64,000 nt of DNA from Gigaspora margarita (taxonomy: Eukaryota; Glomeromycota; Glomeromycetes; Diversisporales; Gigasporaceae), in the NCBI GenBank assembly GCA_009809945.1, contig WTPW01000070.1:359723-423722 (forward strand), in the 5' to 3' direction. This document shows, in pieces, positions 49,291-60,808 of the stretch. Position 1 is the stretch's first letter. Every line of letters begins with the position of its first letter. Below the pieces are notes generated by a model. That model ran no database searches, had not been told where the DNA came from, and was given only the letters and a program-made list of their open reading frames with translations. The translations under genes were made by a program, and so were the position numbers.

Positions 49291-50532
49291 AAATTTTAAA
49301 AATTTTTTGGGGCCTTTTTTGTCAACCTTTTTTTTAGAGTTAGATTAGTGTTTAGTGTTAGTTTTATTAAAAAAAAATTTAATAAAATATTATAGATTTA
49401 AATAGAGACTCCATATCAACCAATCTCAGTTTCAGCCGCATTTATTATCAAAGATCTGTTTTTTAATCAACTAGATCAACCGATTATGCATAGAAGCATG
49501 TGTTTGTAAAAATGAGAAATACTCTGGAATCACATAATATGTGTCGCACGATATCAACCAATACTAAATTAATCTAAAACAACACACTAAAGAGGCGTTG
49601 AAGACTTGGTCCGAGTTATTAGGGCCAAATAGAGCTCTAGACTAGAGTTAGAGTTAACACCTCTATCCGGATAGAAATATTAACTCTGCTCTAGACTACG
49701 TCACGAAGCTCTAATTCGGGATCACGGGGTTTAAATTACTGAGCTTATACAAATTTCATATATGGGGGGTTAGTAGAGTAAACACTTTATAATTTTAGGC
49801 TCTGAGTTATGAGTTTTGAACTCAATATGAGCTATTTTTATTACAGGAGGAAAACACCTTTATATAATGAATTTTCATATAACGGAATTCTAGGAATTCA
49901 AGCTATTATAACTATTCTTTGAATTCTTGTAATTCCCACCATTCCTCGAATCCTTCGAATCCCAAGAATTCCCCGATTACCAGGAATTCGTATCACCGAT
50001 TTCCACAGTAAATTTCGGGGAAGGTCGATCTTGCCTTTTACAACGTACATTTCCTGATATCACTTGCACAAATAAGAAACATCTTTATTATTTATGCTGA
50101 GAAAATATATCTGAAGCATATTCTCTATATAATACCAATAATGGTACATTATACAATATAATACAGATTAAGCCCAGTACAGTATTTACTGCCATTTTTA
50201 TTATACCAGAATGACAAAATCCTATTTAAACTATATTTTAGGCATTTACTAAAAAATATCGGACATATTCTATTAAAAACCATATTTTGATAATGATATA
50301 GATGGAAAAATTTAAACCTTCAATCTATCATTATGGATCTACTGAACAGTGTGCATTATTTTTAGAATATTCTATATATTCGGGTCTAATTTTCGTGTTA
50401 TAAAGATTAATATGATTTGCTATATTTGGTTTTGTTTCGAAAATATAAGAATAACGTTTATTAATTCATGCAATATACTAACTATAAAAAAAATTTATCG
50501 GCAAATGTTTAATATGGAGTAAATCTAATTTA
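49291..50532. other. 3' flank of copy D with an inserted stretch
   Basis: About 49500-50035 has no counterpart beside A or B. It includes AGCTCTAGACTAGAGTTAGAG with its partial inverted copy CTCTGCTCTAGAC, and a cluster of GAATTC-containing words (about 49889-49990). From 50060 it matches the other copies' 3' flanks. No gene is seen. Confidence 0.45.
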
Positions 50533-52931
50533 TTAAATGATAAAAAGATATTCATAACTGCTATTAAATGAAATAAATCTACTTCTATAATTTGATTCAT
50601 CATCGATTTGCATATATTTATTTTTTATATTTTGTAGTTTTTTATCAGATTCGGACAATTCTAATAAAATAGTTTCATTATTCTGCCATTCTGCAAAAGT
50701 ATCATAAATTTCTTTTACAGTTGGTCGTTTTTTTGGATCCATGTTCCAACATTTCTTCATTAAATCTGCATAGCATATTGCTGTATTTTCATAAATATGT
50801 GGTCGTAAACCATTACATACTTGTAATTGGAATTGTGATTCTGATTTCTGCTCGAAAGTAACTGGTTTACCATATAAAATTTCCCACATAATTACACTAA
50901 ATGAATAAATATCAGATTCTTTAGTATATGGATGTTCATTCAAAATTTCAGGAGCAATATATGGTAAGACTCCATAAATTCCATCCGAATTTGATTTTGA
51001 TGCAATATTAGCTGTTATGGAAAGCCCTAAATCTGCGATGTATGCACTTTTTAAACTATTTAATAAAATATTTCCACTATGTAAATCACAATGAATAAGA
51101 TCTTGAGAATGAATTATCAGAAGATCATATGCAATACATTGTAACAGATTTAATTTATCTCTCCAATCCATTCGATCTATGGCATGTAGATTTTTTCGCA
51201 AGCAACCTTCTAAAGCATGTTCCATGACAAGAAAATAATCGTTAGAAACTTTATCTTTTGATACACCAAAACATCTTAAAAAAGTTGGGTCTTTATGACC
51301 GATATCACAATATGCTTTTAACTTATTATTAAAGGAAATATATTTTTAGATTGTTAATTTTAACTATAATATAATTGATAAAAATAATTAACAAAAATTA
51401 CCTCTCTTATAAATTCTTCAAGACAATTATTTGATTTATGAAATAATTTAAGTGCAACGCTTTTGCTTAAATTTTGAATACTATCAAACCATTCAGCACG
51501 GTATACAGTTGCAAAACCACCTTTACCTATCATTTTGATATTTTTAAAATCATCAAAAGAAATCCAAGATAACTGATATTTGCTTTCGAAAAATATATTT
51601 TTCAAATTATCTTCAATTTCTAAGTTATTTATCCATTCGTTTTTAACTAATATTTGTTCATAAAATTTAATCAATGTTAGTGTTATATACAAATAAATTA
51701 ATCACAATAACAGATATCAGTTATAGTTTGTAATAACTTAAATATGATTAATAATACCTAAAGCAAAATAATTTTCTCTATGCCTGCAATCAGCAAATTA
51801 AATATATAAATATCAATGTTATTACAATATTTTAAATTAATACTCTGGAGACAGGGTTGCCAATGGAGCCAATGGAGTTTAATGATTACGCAAATGACTG
51901 AAAAAAAAAACCAATATCCATTGACTCCATTCGGAGCTTCATTGGCTCCATTCGTGGTTCCATTGTCAACCCTGCCTGGAGAGTACCAATCGTATATCAA
52001 GATCAGCGGTAATTAATTTTCTTAGGTTGAAATTTCACTTATGAAATCGGTTTTCAATTACGTCCGATCTTACGATTTACAATACCGTTCAAATATATAT
52101 TTAATTTAAAAATTTACCTTTGATGCCAGTATTTGGCTTTATCTAGATCTCTTATTACACCAATTCCGCATCGATAACATTCTGCAACGCTTGACATTCC
52201 ACTGACGTGTCCAATTTCTGCTATTTTTCGATAATAATTGAATGCTTTATTTTCGTCCTTTTCAACTCCTATTCCATATTGATAACAAATTCCTAAATTA
52301 TATGCACCTTTAATACTTCCTATCTCTGCAGATTTCTGAAAATAAATGAAAGCTTTATGTTCATCCTTTTCAACACCAATTCCATGAAGATGACAATATC
52401 CAGCACCAGCTATTCCACAAGCATCACCCATCTCTGCTGATTTTTGAGCATAAATGAATGCCTTATGTTCATCTTTTTCAATTACAATTCCGAAATAATA
52501 ACAGACTCCAATTTCATAAAATCCAAGAGAGCTTCCCATTCCTGCGGATTTTTGATAATAAATGGATGCCTTATGCTGATCTTTTCAACCCATTTACCAA
52601 GACGATAACACCATGCAAGAATTATTTGAACTATAGGATTGATTTGATCATTTAAGCAAAAATTGATAATATCAACAGGATTTTGCTTTTTCTTTATTAA
52701 AAATTGTTCTAATATATCAAGAATTAAGCTAGGATTTTTGTATCCAATTCTTTTTTCTTTATATATATTACACATTTCTTTAATAACTTCATTAATAGAA
52801 TTCTGTGATAAATCTTGAAATTGGTTATCCTCAAGATACAATTGAGTTTTATCGTTGACCACTTGAGTAATATCTAATGAGCTGACAATTTTTTCTTGCT
52901 GATTTACAAATAAGTTATTGTAATTTGACAT
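50533..52931 (-). pseudogene. Sel1-repeat/TKL kinase, copy D (degenerate)
   Basis: Inferred exons: 52931-52118 (ATG, N-terminal segment, five SLRs), 51783-51758, 51646-51402 and 51321-50533. One A is missing near 52580 in the first SLR (EKISIRHPF where the others read EKDEHKAF), shifting the frame. The catalytic loop reads HCDLHSGN instead of HRDLHSGN. At the 3' end the donor of intron 4 is gone, so exon 4 reads through to a stop at 50533, and the last-exon region (about 50470-50500) has lost the KIPEI codons. GKGGFATVYRAEW, VALKLF and ADLGLS remain. It could still express a kinase fragment from an internal start, but is best called a pseudogene. Intron 1 carries the hAT MITE. Confidence 0.75.
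51852..51974. mobile_element. hAT MITE in intron 1 of copy D
   Basis: The clearest copy: CAGGGTTGCCAATGGAGCC ... GGTTCCATTGTCAACCCTG, flanked by TCTGGAGA (51844-51851) and CCTGGAGA (51975-51982), an 8-bp duplication with one mismatch. CAGGGTTG ends are typical of hAT elements. Confidence 0.85.
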
Positions 52932-53417
52932 TTTGTTGCAGTTACTATTTTGTTCGTATGAGCGAGTTACAACGATAACAAAAGGAAAGAATGGTTAGAC
53001 AATAATACGAGAAATTGTATACATATATATGAGTGTCACGAAACCAAGTAATAATATGACAAGGGAATTTGTTTAACTAGAAAGAGATGATTGAATTAAT
53101 TTATAGCAATATGTTACGAAGTATTAAACAGATAGGTAAGAGAATATTCACAAATAAGAAAAATAAAGATAAGAATTTAAATACAATATAAGACTTAAAC
53201 AATCAGTGAGAATTTAATTCTTATCATGTCTTTAAACATATAAGGTCGACTAAGGAACTTTATTTTAGTCAAATTTAAAGGATATTTATACGTGTTTGAG
53301 AAAGAAGATTCTCAAATTAAATTGATACTACCTCATCCTAATGCTTACGACCTAAATTAAATTTAATATCGAAAATTAGATACAGGCGGCAGTATTGCCA
53401 AATAAGGTAGCTGCGCG

Positions 53418-53667
53418 TATACTTGGGTACTTAAATTGTCCATTTTAATTGCGATATTTTGGCAGCCGAAATTGGTCAATATAGTGCCGAAATTAATTTT
53501 CATATTTGCTGAAATTACTGCCGAAATTTATTGAATTCTTTTCATTAAAAAAATACATCATATAATATAGTTATTTAGAGGGTTTCATATAACAAATTTA
53601 GCAATGCCGAAATATTGGCCGAAAATATGTTTTTTTTTTCAAAAATAATTTAAGCACCCATGTATAT
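53418..53667. mobile_element. MITE in the conserved 5' block of copy D
   Basis: Ends TATACTTGGGTACTTAAATT and AATTTAAGCACCCATGTATA are inverted repeats. The direct repeat CTGCGCG flanks it (53411-53417, 53668-53674), and A, B and C show the uninterrupted site (CTGCGCGATG or the like). It contains several GCCGAAAT words. 250 bp, noncoding. Confidence 0.85.
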
Positions 53668-53785
53668 CTGCGCGATGCTGTCATAACCAGGAATGGAAGA
53701 TGCGAATAGCTTTATATATAAATATATATGAGGTTGACGTTCATGCATAACCAAATTAAATAAACAATGACTATCAACTCTTATA

Positions 53786-54552
53786 TGAGGGTTGCCAAGG
53801 GAAAAAGACCGTTTGGACTTTCGAGTATATTTTAATCTAATTCTAGTATATAACCCGTCGATTCGCTAACGGTTTAATTAATAAAAATATATTATTATTT
53901 ATATTATTAAATTTTTTAGAATTTATAACACTACGTTAAATTAGACCAAATAAAAAACTTAGGTTACTAACATGGTTATTAACATGTTTAATTAATAATG
54001 TTTTATTTTTTATATTAATTTTTTTTTATATAACGATGGAAAATTAAAATTAATAAATATAATAAAAAAAAATAACTATCTAATTTCGCTTATTTTTGTA
54101 GTGCAAAACTTTTAAATATTTTATATTCACATATACAGGTTACATTCAAGCATTATAAATATTTAAATTTTAATAAATATATATAATGCAACAAAAAATT
54201 GCTAAGGTTACTTTAGTGCAAACTTAAGCTATTTAATTAAATATGAATAAAATTTATATACTACGCCGTGTACATATTTAGTCGGTCAAGTAATTAGCAT
54301 CAGAAAAATGTATAAAAAAATTTTAAATTGATTGTGTAAAGGTCTACAAATCGGGCACTCGGGACGGCCTGCCAGTTTGATAAAGTTCATAAAATCAATA
54401 CTGCAATAAACGCGAAAACAAATGTGATAGGGCTGATCCGGAATAGAAAAACTATAAATGATAGGTGATATGCATGAATGTTACACAAATATGCAAAGAT
54501 AAGAGTTTAAATAATAGATACTGCAAAATCCGAACTGTCTTTTGCCTCTAGC
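53786..54552. mobile_element. hAT-like element in the 5' flank of copy D
   Basis: Absent from the same place in A, B and C. Inverted ends GAGGGTTGCCAAGGGAAAAAG and CTTTTGCCTCTAGCAGCACTC extend through GACCGTTTGGACTTT / AAATCCGAACTGTC. AGGGTTGCCA-type ends suggest hAT, but a clean 8-bp duplication was not found. Noncoding. Confidence 0.65.
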
Positions 54553-55500
54553 AGCACTCCAATAATATTAGTAAACTGTCATAACGAAATCATCTTATTG
54601 CAGTAATTTAAATAAATTTTAAAAGTTTAACAAAATCGCTGATGCAATTACATAATAACGATAATGCACAAATTAACAATAAATAAAATAAGTAAAAACA
54701 AAGATATAAATCGTTTTATGTAGCGAACAAATAATTACAGATCGGATGCTACATTTGTATCACATCGTTGTACTCCATTCTCGATACGTTCTGATTGGAT
54801 GATCGACTGAAATGTTCATAATATGTTCTACATATTGATGTAACGATTCGTGGGCACAAAAATGGGTTGGAAGCCCGAGACGAATTGGTAAGAGCTAAGG
54901 CCAAAATAATTTAAAAGTGAGGTTTCGTTTTATAAACTATTAAATTAATTCAGTAATCCACGAGGTAATTCTGAATTAGTTGAGAGGTATGTTTAAACGT
55001 TTTAGCCTATAGGTGCAATAATTAATTAAACCCAGCATTTCCGCACTCTTTTGTTTGTGAAACATATTTTCGTTATTACGTAATAAAGAAACTTGACTAT
55101 AATATAGATTATTAATACGAAGTTGTGAGTCATAAACTTTATAGATTTTGTGAGGTGAGTTAAAGGAGTTAAAGCGAAGCAATGGTACTTTAACCATACA
55201 ACGATTATTAAATAAAATTAAAGATCATTTTGATATTTAACAAACATTAAAAGTTGGTTATAATTAATTTTTTATTAGATATTAGTATTTAGGATGAGCT
55301 TAAACATTTATATTTTGTATTTTTCGTTTTGTTTCGTTAGTCTTTTTTTTTAGTTTGCGGTACGCTAGAATTCTTTGTCTGCAACAAGATATAGTTTTAA
55401 ATTTAAAGCCATCGATATAGTTATTTTTATACATATTAGTTTTTTTTTTATTCGTGACGATTTAATTAAGTTTAAATTTCGATAAGTTCAATTAGCCAAT

Positions 55501-57065
55501 AAAATTCTTACAATATCACATGATGATCTATAAAATATGGCCAATCACAATGAAAGCCCGCTATGCTCGATACGTATAATATTTGATTATAGCCGGTGTT
55601 ATTACTACAAAAAGATGTAACTTCATTATAATCGATCGTAATTACTTCCCTTAATGTTGCTTTATGATTAGTCAGAACTAATATAAATATTATAATTTAT
55701 AAAACTTTAAACTTCTATAGTAATATTTCGCAATTTATGACCAATATATTTTTTGTTAAAACGATATTTTAACGATTTCACCAATACATTATGAGTGACG
55801 GTCGGGAAAAACCTGTAAATCAATTCATACCGGACATGACCCCTTAGGGTGTGAGATAGCATATTAAACACAAATTTTAGTAAATTTTACTAATTAAGAT
55901 TTTTTCCGGCAATGTCCGAATTTATGTCGATCATTACAAATCTATTGGTTGCTAATATGTAAACATCGGGAAGGTGTTAAACATAATGTTAACGGTAGTA
56001 ATTTTAAAAAGATATACTTATAACATTATACTTGTTCGGATCGATTTAATGTGCTCTTTAGTTAATAGAACCATTTTCGCTCCTTTTATATAAATTAAAG
56101 CGGAATTCAGTAGCAAAAATCACATTTTTATTATTGAAAAATTCAAAATGGCTCTATTACGTTAAAGACCAGTCAAGACGATTCGAATAAGTATTAATTT
56201 TATAAGTATACCTTTATTAGTTCACGAGTTATTAAAGTTTAGAATTTACGTTTTGATGTCATAAAAATTGATCGACAAAAAAATTGTTATGAGAGTTTAC
56301 TATATCAGATATGATCTTCACTATGTTTGTAACCTGACGCATGACGAAAGTCATGCTAAGGTTATTATCGCGAGGATTTTCACATATAACAAAGTCCCAA
56401 AGTTATGATTATGAAATTACTATTTATAGTTTTTAGGGAATAAGATGAAATTAGATGAAATATAAAAGATTGAGAAAGTATTTTTGGAACATTAAGAGCT
56501 TTTTCTTCATTGCCTGACTTTGGTCTGGCTCTTTCATGGGTGCCTCACTTCAAAATATACTTGAACTGACATAACACAAAATAATGTTCTAATAATAATC
56601 TTGGACTTCTTGTTAACAAAGAAGATTTAATATAATCATTAAAGTTGGTTAATCACCAAATACTAAAATAGTTAAATGCATTCAGCAATTAACAAGATAC
56701 AGATCCTTATACTTTCATAATGAATTGGCAAATATTGCATGGTTTCAAGAATGAACAAATAAAAACTGCTGCAATGATTTGTGGTAAAATATCAGTAATA
56801 ATATCATGACCACAGCAACCCTATGGCAGTGTTTAAAATTGCCTTGCACAAGATACACATATGCAAGTACTTTTTTTTTGTGCATAAAAACCTAGATAAG
56901 TAAATGCACATGTGTGCATTTAAAATTAAATTAAATAATTGCACAAAAAAATAATGTGCAACAAGAATTAGAATTTATATGCACAAAAAATAATATGCAA
57001 TATGAATTTAAAATTTAATGCAAAAAAAAATAATAAGACAATTATATTTTTTTTTTGGGAGCTTT
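55501..57065. other. Noncoding DNA
   Basis: The array's homology fades near 55600. 55614-55740 resembles 775-890. 56870-57030 repeats TGCACAAAAAATAATRTGCAA-like motifs. The 73-codon minus-strand frame at 54976-55197 just upstream is not conserved. No gene is supported. Confidence 0.45.
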
Positions 57066-57099
57066 AATATAATCAATAAAATTCAAAAAATATTAGTTA

Positions 57100-58170
57100 T
57101 TATTTTTTCATAAAATCAGATAATTTTTAAATAGTACTATTTTTATTTTATGTACCTATGAATATACTTAAAAAAATTTTTAATTTTTATAGAAATATAA
57201 AAAAATTACATTTAATGAAATATTAACTAATTACATAAAAGTTTAGAGTAGATATATTTTGTTTTCCTAAACACTTTTCTTATTGTATAAAAATTTGATT
57301 TGCTTAGCATTATTTTGACTTTCATATATTGTAATGGTCAATAATTGTATAAAGATTTTTAAAAATTATTATAAAAAAAAAATATATATATATGATTATT
57401 GATTGGTGCTATATATAAATCAAAATAATATGTCCTGCGGGTCAATAGCATAGCGGTTATGCTCCCAGGATGCAAATCGAAGGTTGCCGGTTCAATTCCC
57501 CCTAGAGGCGTAATGGAAAAAACCAGCCGGTTAGGGAACTAAAACACTGTGGGAAAACAGGGACCCAGGATGTCTACAGACGGACTTAATTGGGCAGTTG
57601 CCATTATCAAATCTGTGGCAGTGAAACAAAACGTGTTAGAGCCTGATTTGGAATAACTGAAGTCACAAGACGTACTGAGAGGCTGAAGTCTGAAAAGATA
57701 CTTCAAGAACTTGTGGCGCCCATATCCGGACTGCGACCGTTTGTACCAATAATTGGCCGGCATGTCGATCCATAGCGGAGTTTGTTGGGAGGATAAGGTT
57801 CGGTGCTGCGGCNGTGCTTGGGCATCTATAGTAATAGACAGCCGGGTAATAGTCTAGCCAAAGTCTTTAATGTAATTTGTATGGCGGCCTTCAGGCAGCA
57901 CTATGAAATAAGTTAATAAAGCTAGCGCTAATGGTCGCTTAAGTTAAAAAAAAAATCAAAATAATACTAAGCAAATCAATTTTTTTGCAATATAAAATGT
58001 TTGTTCAAGAGAATAAAATACATCAATTTTAAATTTTTTATGTAAATCAATTAAAATTTCATTAATATGTTTTTTATTTTATTTTTTACAAAAAATTACA
58101 AATTTTTTAACTATATTCATAGATAAGTAAAATGAAAACAATACTAATAAAAAGTTATCAAATTTATATA
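57100..58170. mobile_element. Foldback element interrupted by a SINE
   Basis: The arm 57100-57325 (…ATTTGATTTGCTTAGCATTA) and the arm 57953-58170 (ATACTAAGCAAATCAATTTT…) are long imperfect inverted repeats around a loop of about 90 bp. Words such as TTAGAGTAGATATATTTTGT and TTCCTAAACA resemble the foldback family at 2980 and 19337. The SINE at 57431-57952 inserted at the inner edge of the right arm. Confidence 0.65.
57431..57952 (+). mobile_element. tRNA-derived SINE
   Basis: The head, about 57436-57510, is tRNA-like: A box TAGCATAGCGGTTATGC near 57447 and B box GGTTCAATTCC near 57489 give an internal RNA polymerase III promoter. A unique body follows and the element ends TCGCTTAAGTT plus an A tail. 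A 14-bp target duplication AAATCAAAATAATA (57417-57430, 57953-57966) shows LINE-machinery insertion and a complete copy. It is far richer in G+C than its surroundings. An N lies at 57813. The minus-strand frame 57539-57763 is not a gene. Confidence 0.9.
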
Positions 58171-58329
58171 AGAATACCAGTAATATAGTACAAAGAACAG
58201 AGTGTATGGTTTACTGGAGAGTTAAGTAGTGTGTACAAATCTGAGGATCTGATTGGAAGATCAAAATTTGTAACTTTGGATTTCTATATTTGTCTTGTAT
58301 ATACTGGCATAAGGATATATTTCTATTTA

Positions 58330-59020
58330 TTTTAAGGGTATTGCTATTTACACTATGGTTTTTGCTATATACACATGAATTTTGTGTAAGATTGGATTAT
58401 TGATCAACCTTTTCTATTTGCACCATGGTAATATATAATGCACCAATAAAAACTTACATTTTTATAGATTAACAATATACAAGAGTGAATTATAAGATTT
58501 TGTGCAATTTTTGTGTAACCTTAGGCCTTTTTTAATATTGCACCAATAAAACTACCTTTTTATTGATTAAAAACATGTAGAGGTGCAGGATAAGATTTTT
58601 GCAATTTTTATGTAACCTTGAACCTTATATATAGTAGACCTGCTAATCTAATTCATAATGCAGCCCAACCTTTTAAGGTCTTAACATAATGTGGCCAAAA
58701 TTTTACTATTTTGTGTAATCTTGGGTCATTTTAATATTGCACCAATAAAAACTCAGCTTTTTTGTAGATTAACAACATGTAAAAGTGCAAAATAAGTTTT
58801 CACAATTTTTGTATAATCTTGGGCCTTTTTTGATATTACGCCAATAAAAACTTGGCTTTTTTTGTAGATTAACAACATGTAGGGGTGCAGAATAGGATTT
58901 TTAAAATTTTATATAACTATACCATGGTGCAAATAGAAAGTTGATTAATGATCTAATGTTATACAAAATCCATGGTGCAAATAGCAAAAACTATAGTGTA
59001 AATAGTAGTCCTATTTTAAA
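58330..59020. mobile_element. Element with long inverted ends and internal ~105-bp repeats
   Basis: Ends of about 90 bp are inverted: TGCTATTTACACTATGGTTT ... CTATTTGCACCATGG on the left and CCATGGTGCAAATAGAAAG ... AAACTATAGTGTAAATAGTA on the right. Between them lie four to five tandem units containing ATTGCACCAATAAAAACT, TAGATTAACAACATGTAG and TTTGTGTAACCTTGGGCC (about 58434, 58537, 58734, 58838). No transposase and no clear target duplication. Confidence 0.65.
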
Positions 59021-59639
59021 TATATTAATATCTTCATCTATTTGCTATTAAAAATCTAATACAATACTATCAGTGTTGGCAAATAGAACAATAGAACAAA
59101 AGCTTGATTTTTTGTCTTTATATAAAAAAATTTTTTTTATTAATAATTTGCAATTATTTAAATATATATTGTTAGACCATTATTAAAATAATAAATTTAA
59201 AATATTTTTATATTTAATTAGTAAAATTTAATACTAAAAATTTACAATAGAAAAACGAAAAAAGTGAATAGAATTAAAAGCCAATAGAACAAACATAGTA
59301 AATGTGACAACTCTGAATACTATATAGCACTGCCTATAAGACCTTCTGGTCTTATTCAAGAAACCTCTTTAGCTAATTTGAATAGTACCTAGGGTACTGT
59401 GTAAAGAGGGGGCACTATATGAAGAAGCACTTTGAAAAAGAATTAATTAATTGACCAATCAAAATTATAATATTTTTTTGTAAAAACTTTAATAATGGTC
59501 ATGTGAAAAAAGAACATAATATGTTTTATAAAATAGAATTTTTAATAATTTATATAAAAAACTACTACGTTTGTAAACTTTATTAATAATTAAGAGCCCC
59601 TGAATTGATTTTTTTAGCAGTACCTATTCATGCAAATAA
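59021..59639. other. Noncoding DNA
   Basis: No gene is supported. A weak inverted pair AGTACCTAGGGTACT / AGCAGTACCTATT spans about 59385-59630 and may be an old element. Confidence 0.35.
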
Positions 59640-60185
59640 GTCTATAGGTCATCCAAGAATGACAAAGAAATTGCATTGTCAATAGAATGCACATGAAAAC
59701 TTGTAGCAATTTTGTATCATGAAAATAGTTATAGTAAAATTAAAATAGCTGCTAAATTTATATTAAGACTAAACAACTTCAGAATTGGATATCCAAAAAA
59801 AGATCAACTTTTAAATACAACCAGATAAAAAAATCAAATAAAGGTGTATTCTCTATATATGCAGCTTTAGAAGCTACTTTAGTTGAATAGATAAGAGACT
59901 GAAAAAATAGCCAAAAAGCTGTTTTAAGATATATGATTCAAGTAAAGCAAAATTACTTGCACAGCAATCTCAATAGAAAAATATTTATTCTGATATTGAA
60001 TCTTTTGCTTTTTTGAATAAATAGTTGGATAGTTTAATGTATTGTAATAGCTTAAATAATTATCAAACAACCATAACTGTACAATATTTGCCCAAGTTCT
60101 AATTGATCAACAAAATCAATTTTTATTTTTGTCTATGTATTGACATATACAAAATAATTATTCATTAGCACTTATCAGTAATATG

Positions 60186-60435
60186 CATTGTTGTCATAGG
60201 ACAGCTTTGGACAATGATTTGGACAATTTTGAACAATTGTAAACAATTAAATAAAGTAAAATTACTTAAAATTTTATTAAGATAACCCATTTTAATTTTA
60301 ACTGAAATGTGTTCAGCATCTAAAAAAATAAATAGTTATATATTTTTTAGATAGATTTATTAATTAATAAAGCCTGAACAAGCTTTGGACAATTTTGCCA
60401 AAAAAGGCTATGAACAGCCAAAATGTACAACACTA
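60186..60435. mobile_element. hAT MITE, copy 1
   Basis: Begins CATTGTTGTCATAGGACAGC, ends AAAATGTACAACACTA, with a perfect 8-bp duplication GTAATATG (60178-60185, 60436-60443). The interior has several TTGGACAATTTT motifs. It is the inverted homologue of 60530-60808. Confidence 0.85.
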
Positions 60436-60529
60436 GTAATATGAATAAAACACCTATAGCATTTGATCTTCTAAGTAATACTACAGTTGATGAATTGGGT
60501 GCCTAATCTATTAAATTCAAACAATAGGG

Positions 60530-60808
60530 CAGTGTTGTACATTTTGGCTGTCCACAGCCTTTTTTGGCTTGTCCATGTCCAAAATTGTCCAAATGTCCAA
60601 GATTGTCCAAAGCTTGTTCAGGCTTTAATAATTAATAAATTTATCTAAAAAATATATAACAATATTTTTTTTAGGTGCTAAACACATTTCAGTTAAAATT
60701 AAAATAAGTTATCTTAATAAAATTTTAAGTAATTTTACTTTATTTAATTGTCCAAAATTGTCCAAAATTGTCCAAATCATTGTCCAAAGCTGTCACGTGA
60801 CAACACTG
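60530..60808. mobile_element. hAT MITE, copy 2 (inverted)
   Basis: Begins CAGTGTTGTACATTTTGGC, ends CAAAGCTGTCACGTGACAACACTG, with a perfect 8-bp duplication CAATAGGG (60522-60529, 60809-60816). Same family as 60186-60435 in the opposite orientation; 94 bp of transposase fossil and duplications lie between them. Confidence 0.9.

Larger units (their letters stand above)
52932..55500. promoter_or_regulatory. 5' flank of copy D, enlarged by two insertions
   Basis: Homologous to the other flanks but interrupted by elements at 53418-53667 and about 53786-54552. The conserved GCGCGATGCTGTCA block is split by the first of them. No promoter element can be named with confidence. Confidence 0.4.

Noticed and set aside
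54976-55197. 73-codon minus-strand frame in the D flank
   Set aside because: Not conserved in the homologous flanks of A, B and C and without motifs.
57436-57510. Functional tRNA gene
   Set aside because: A and B boxes are present but stems are poor, the sequence continues into a SINE body with an A tail, and a 14-bp duplication bounds the whole unit.
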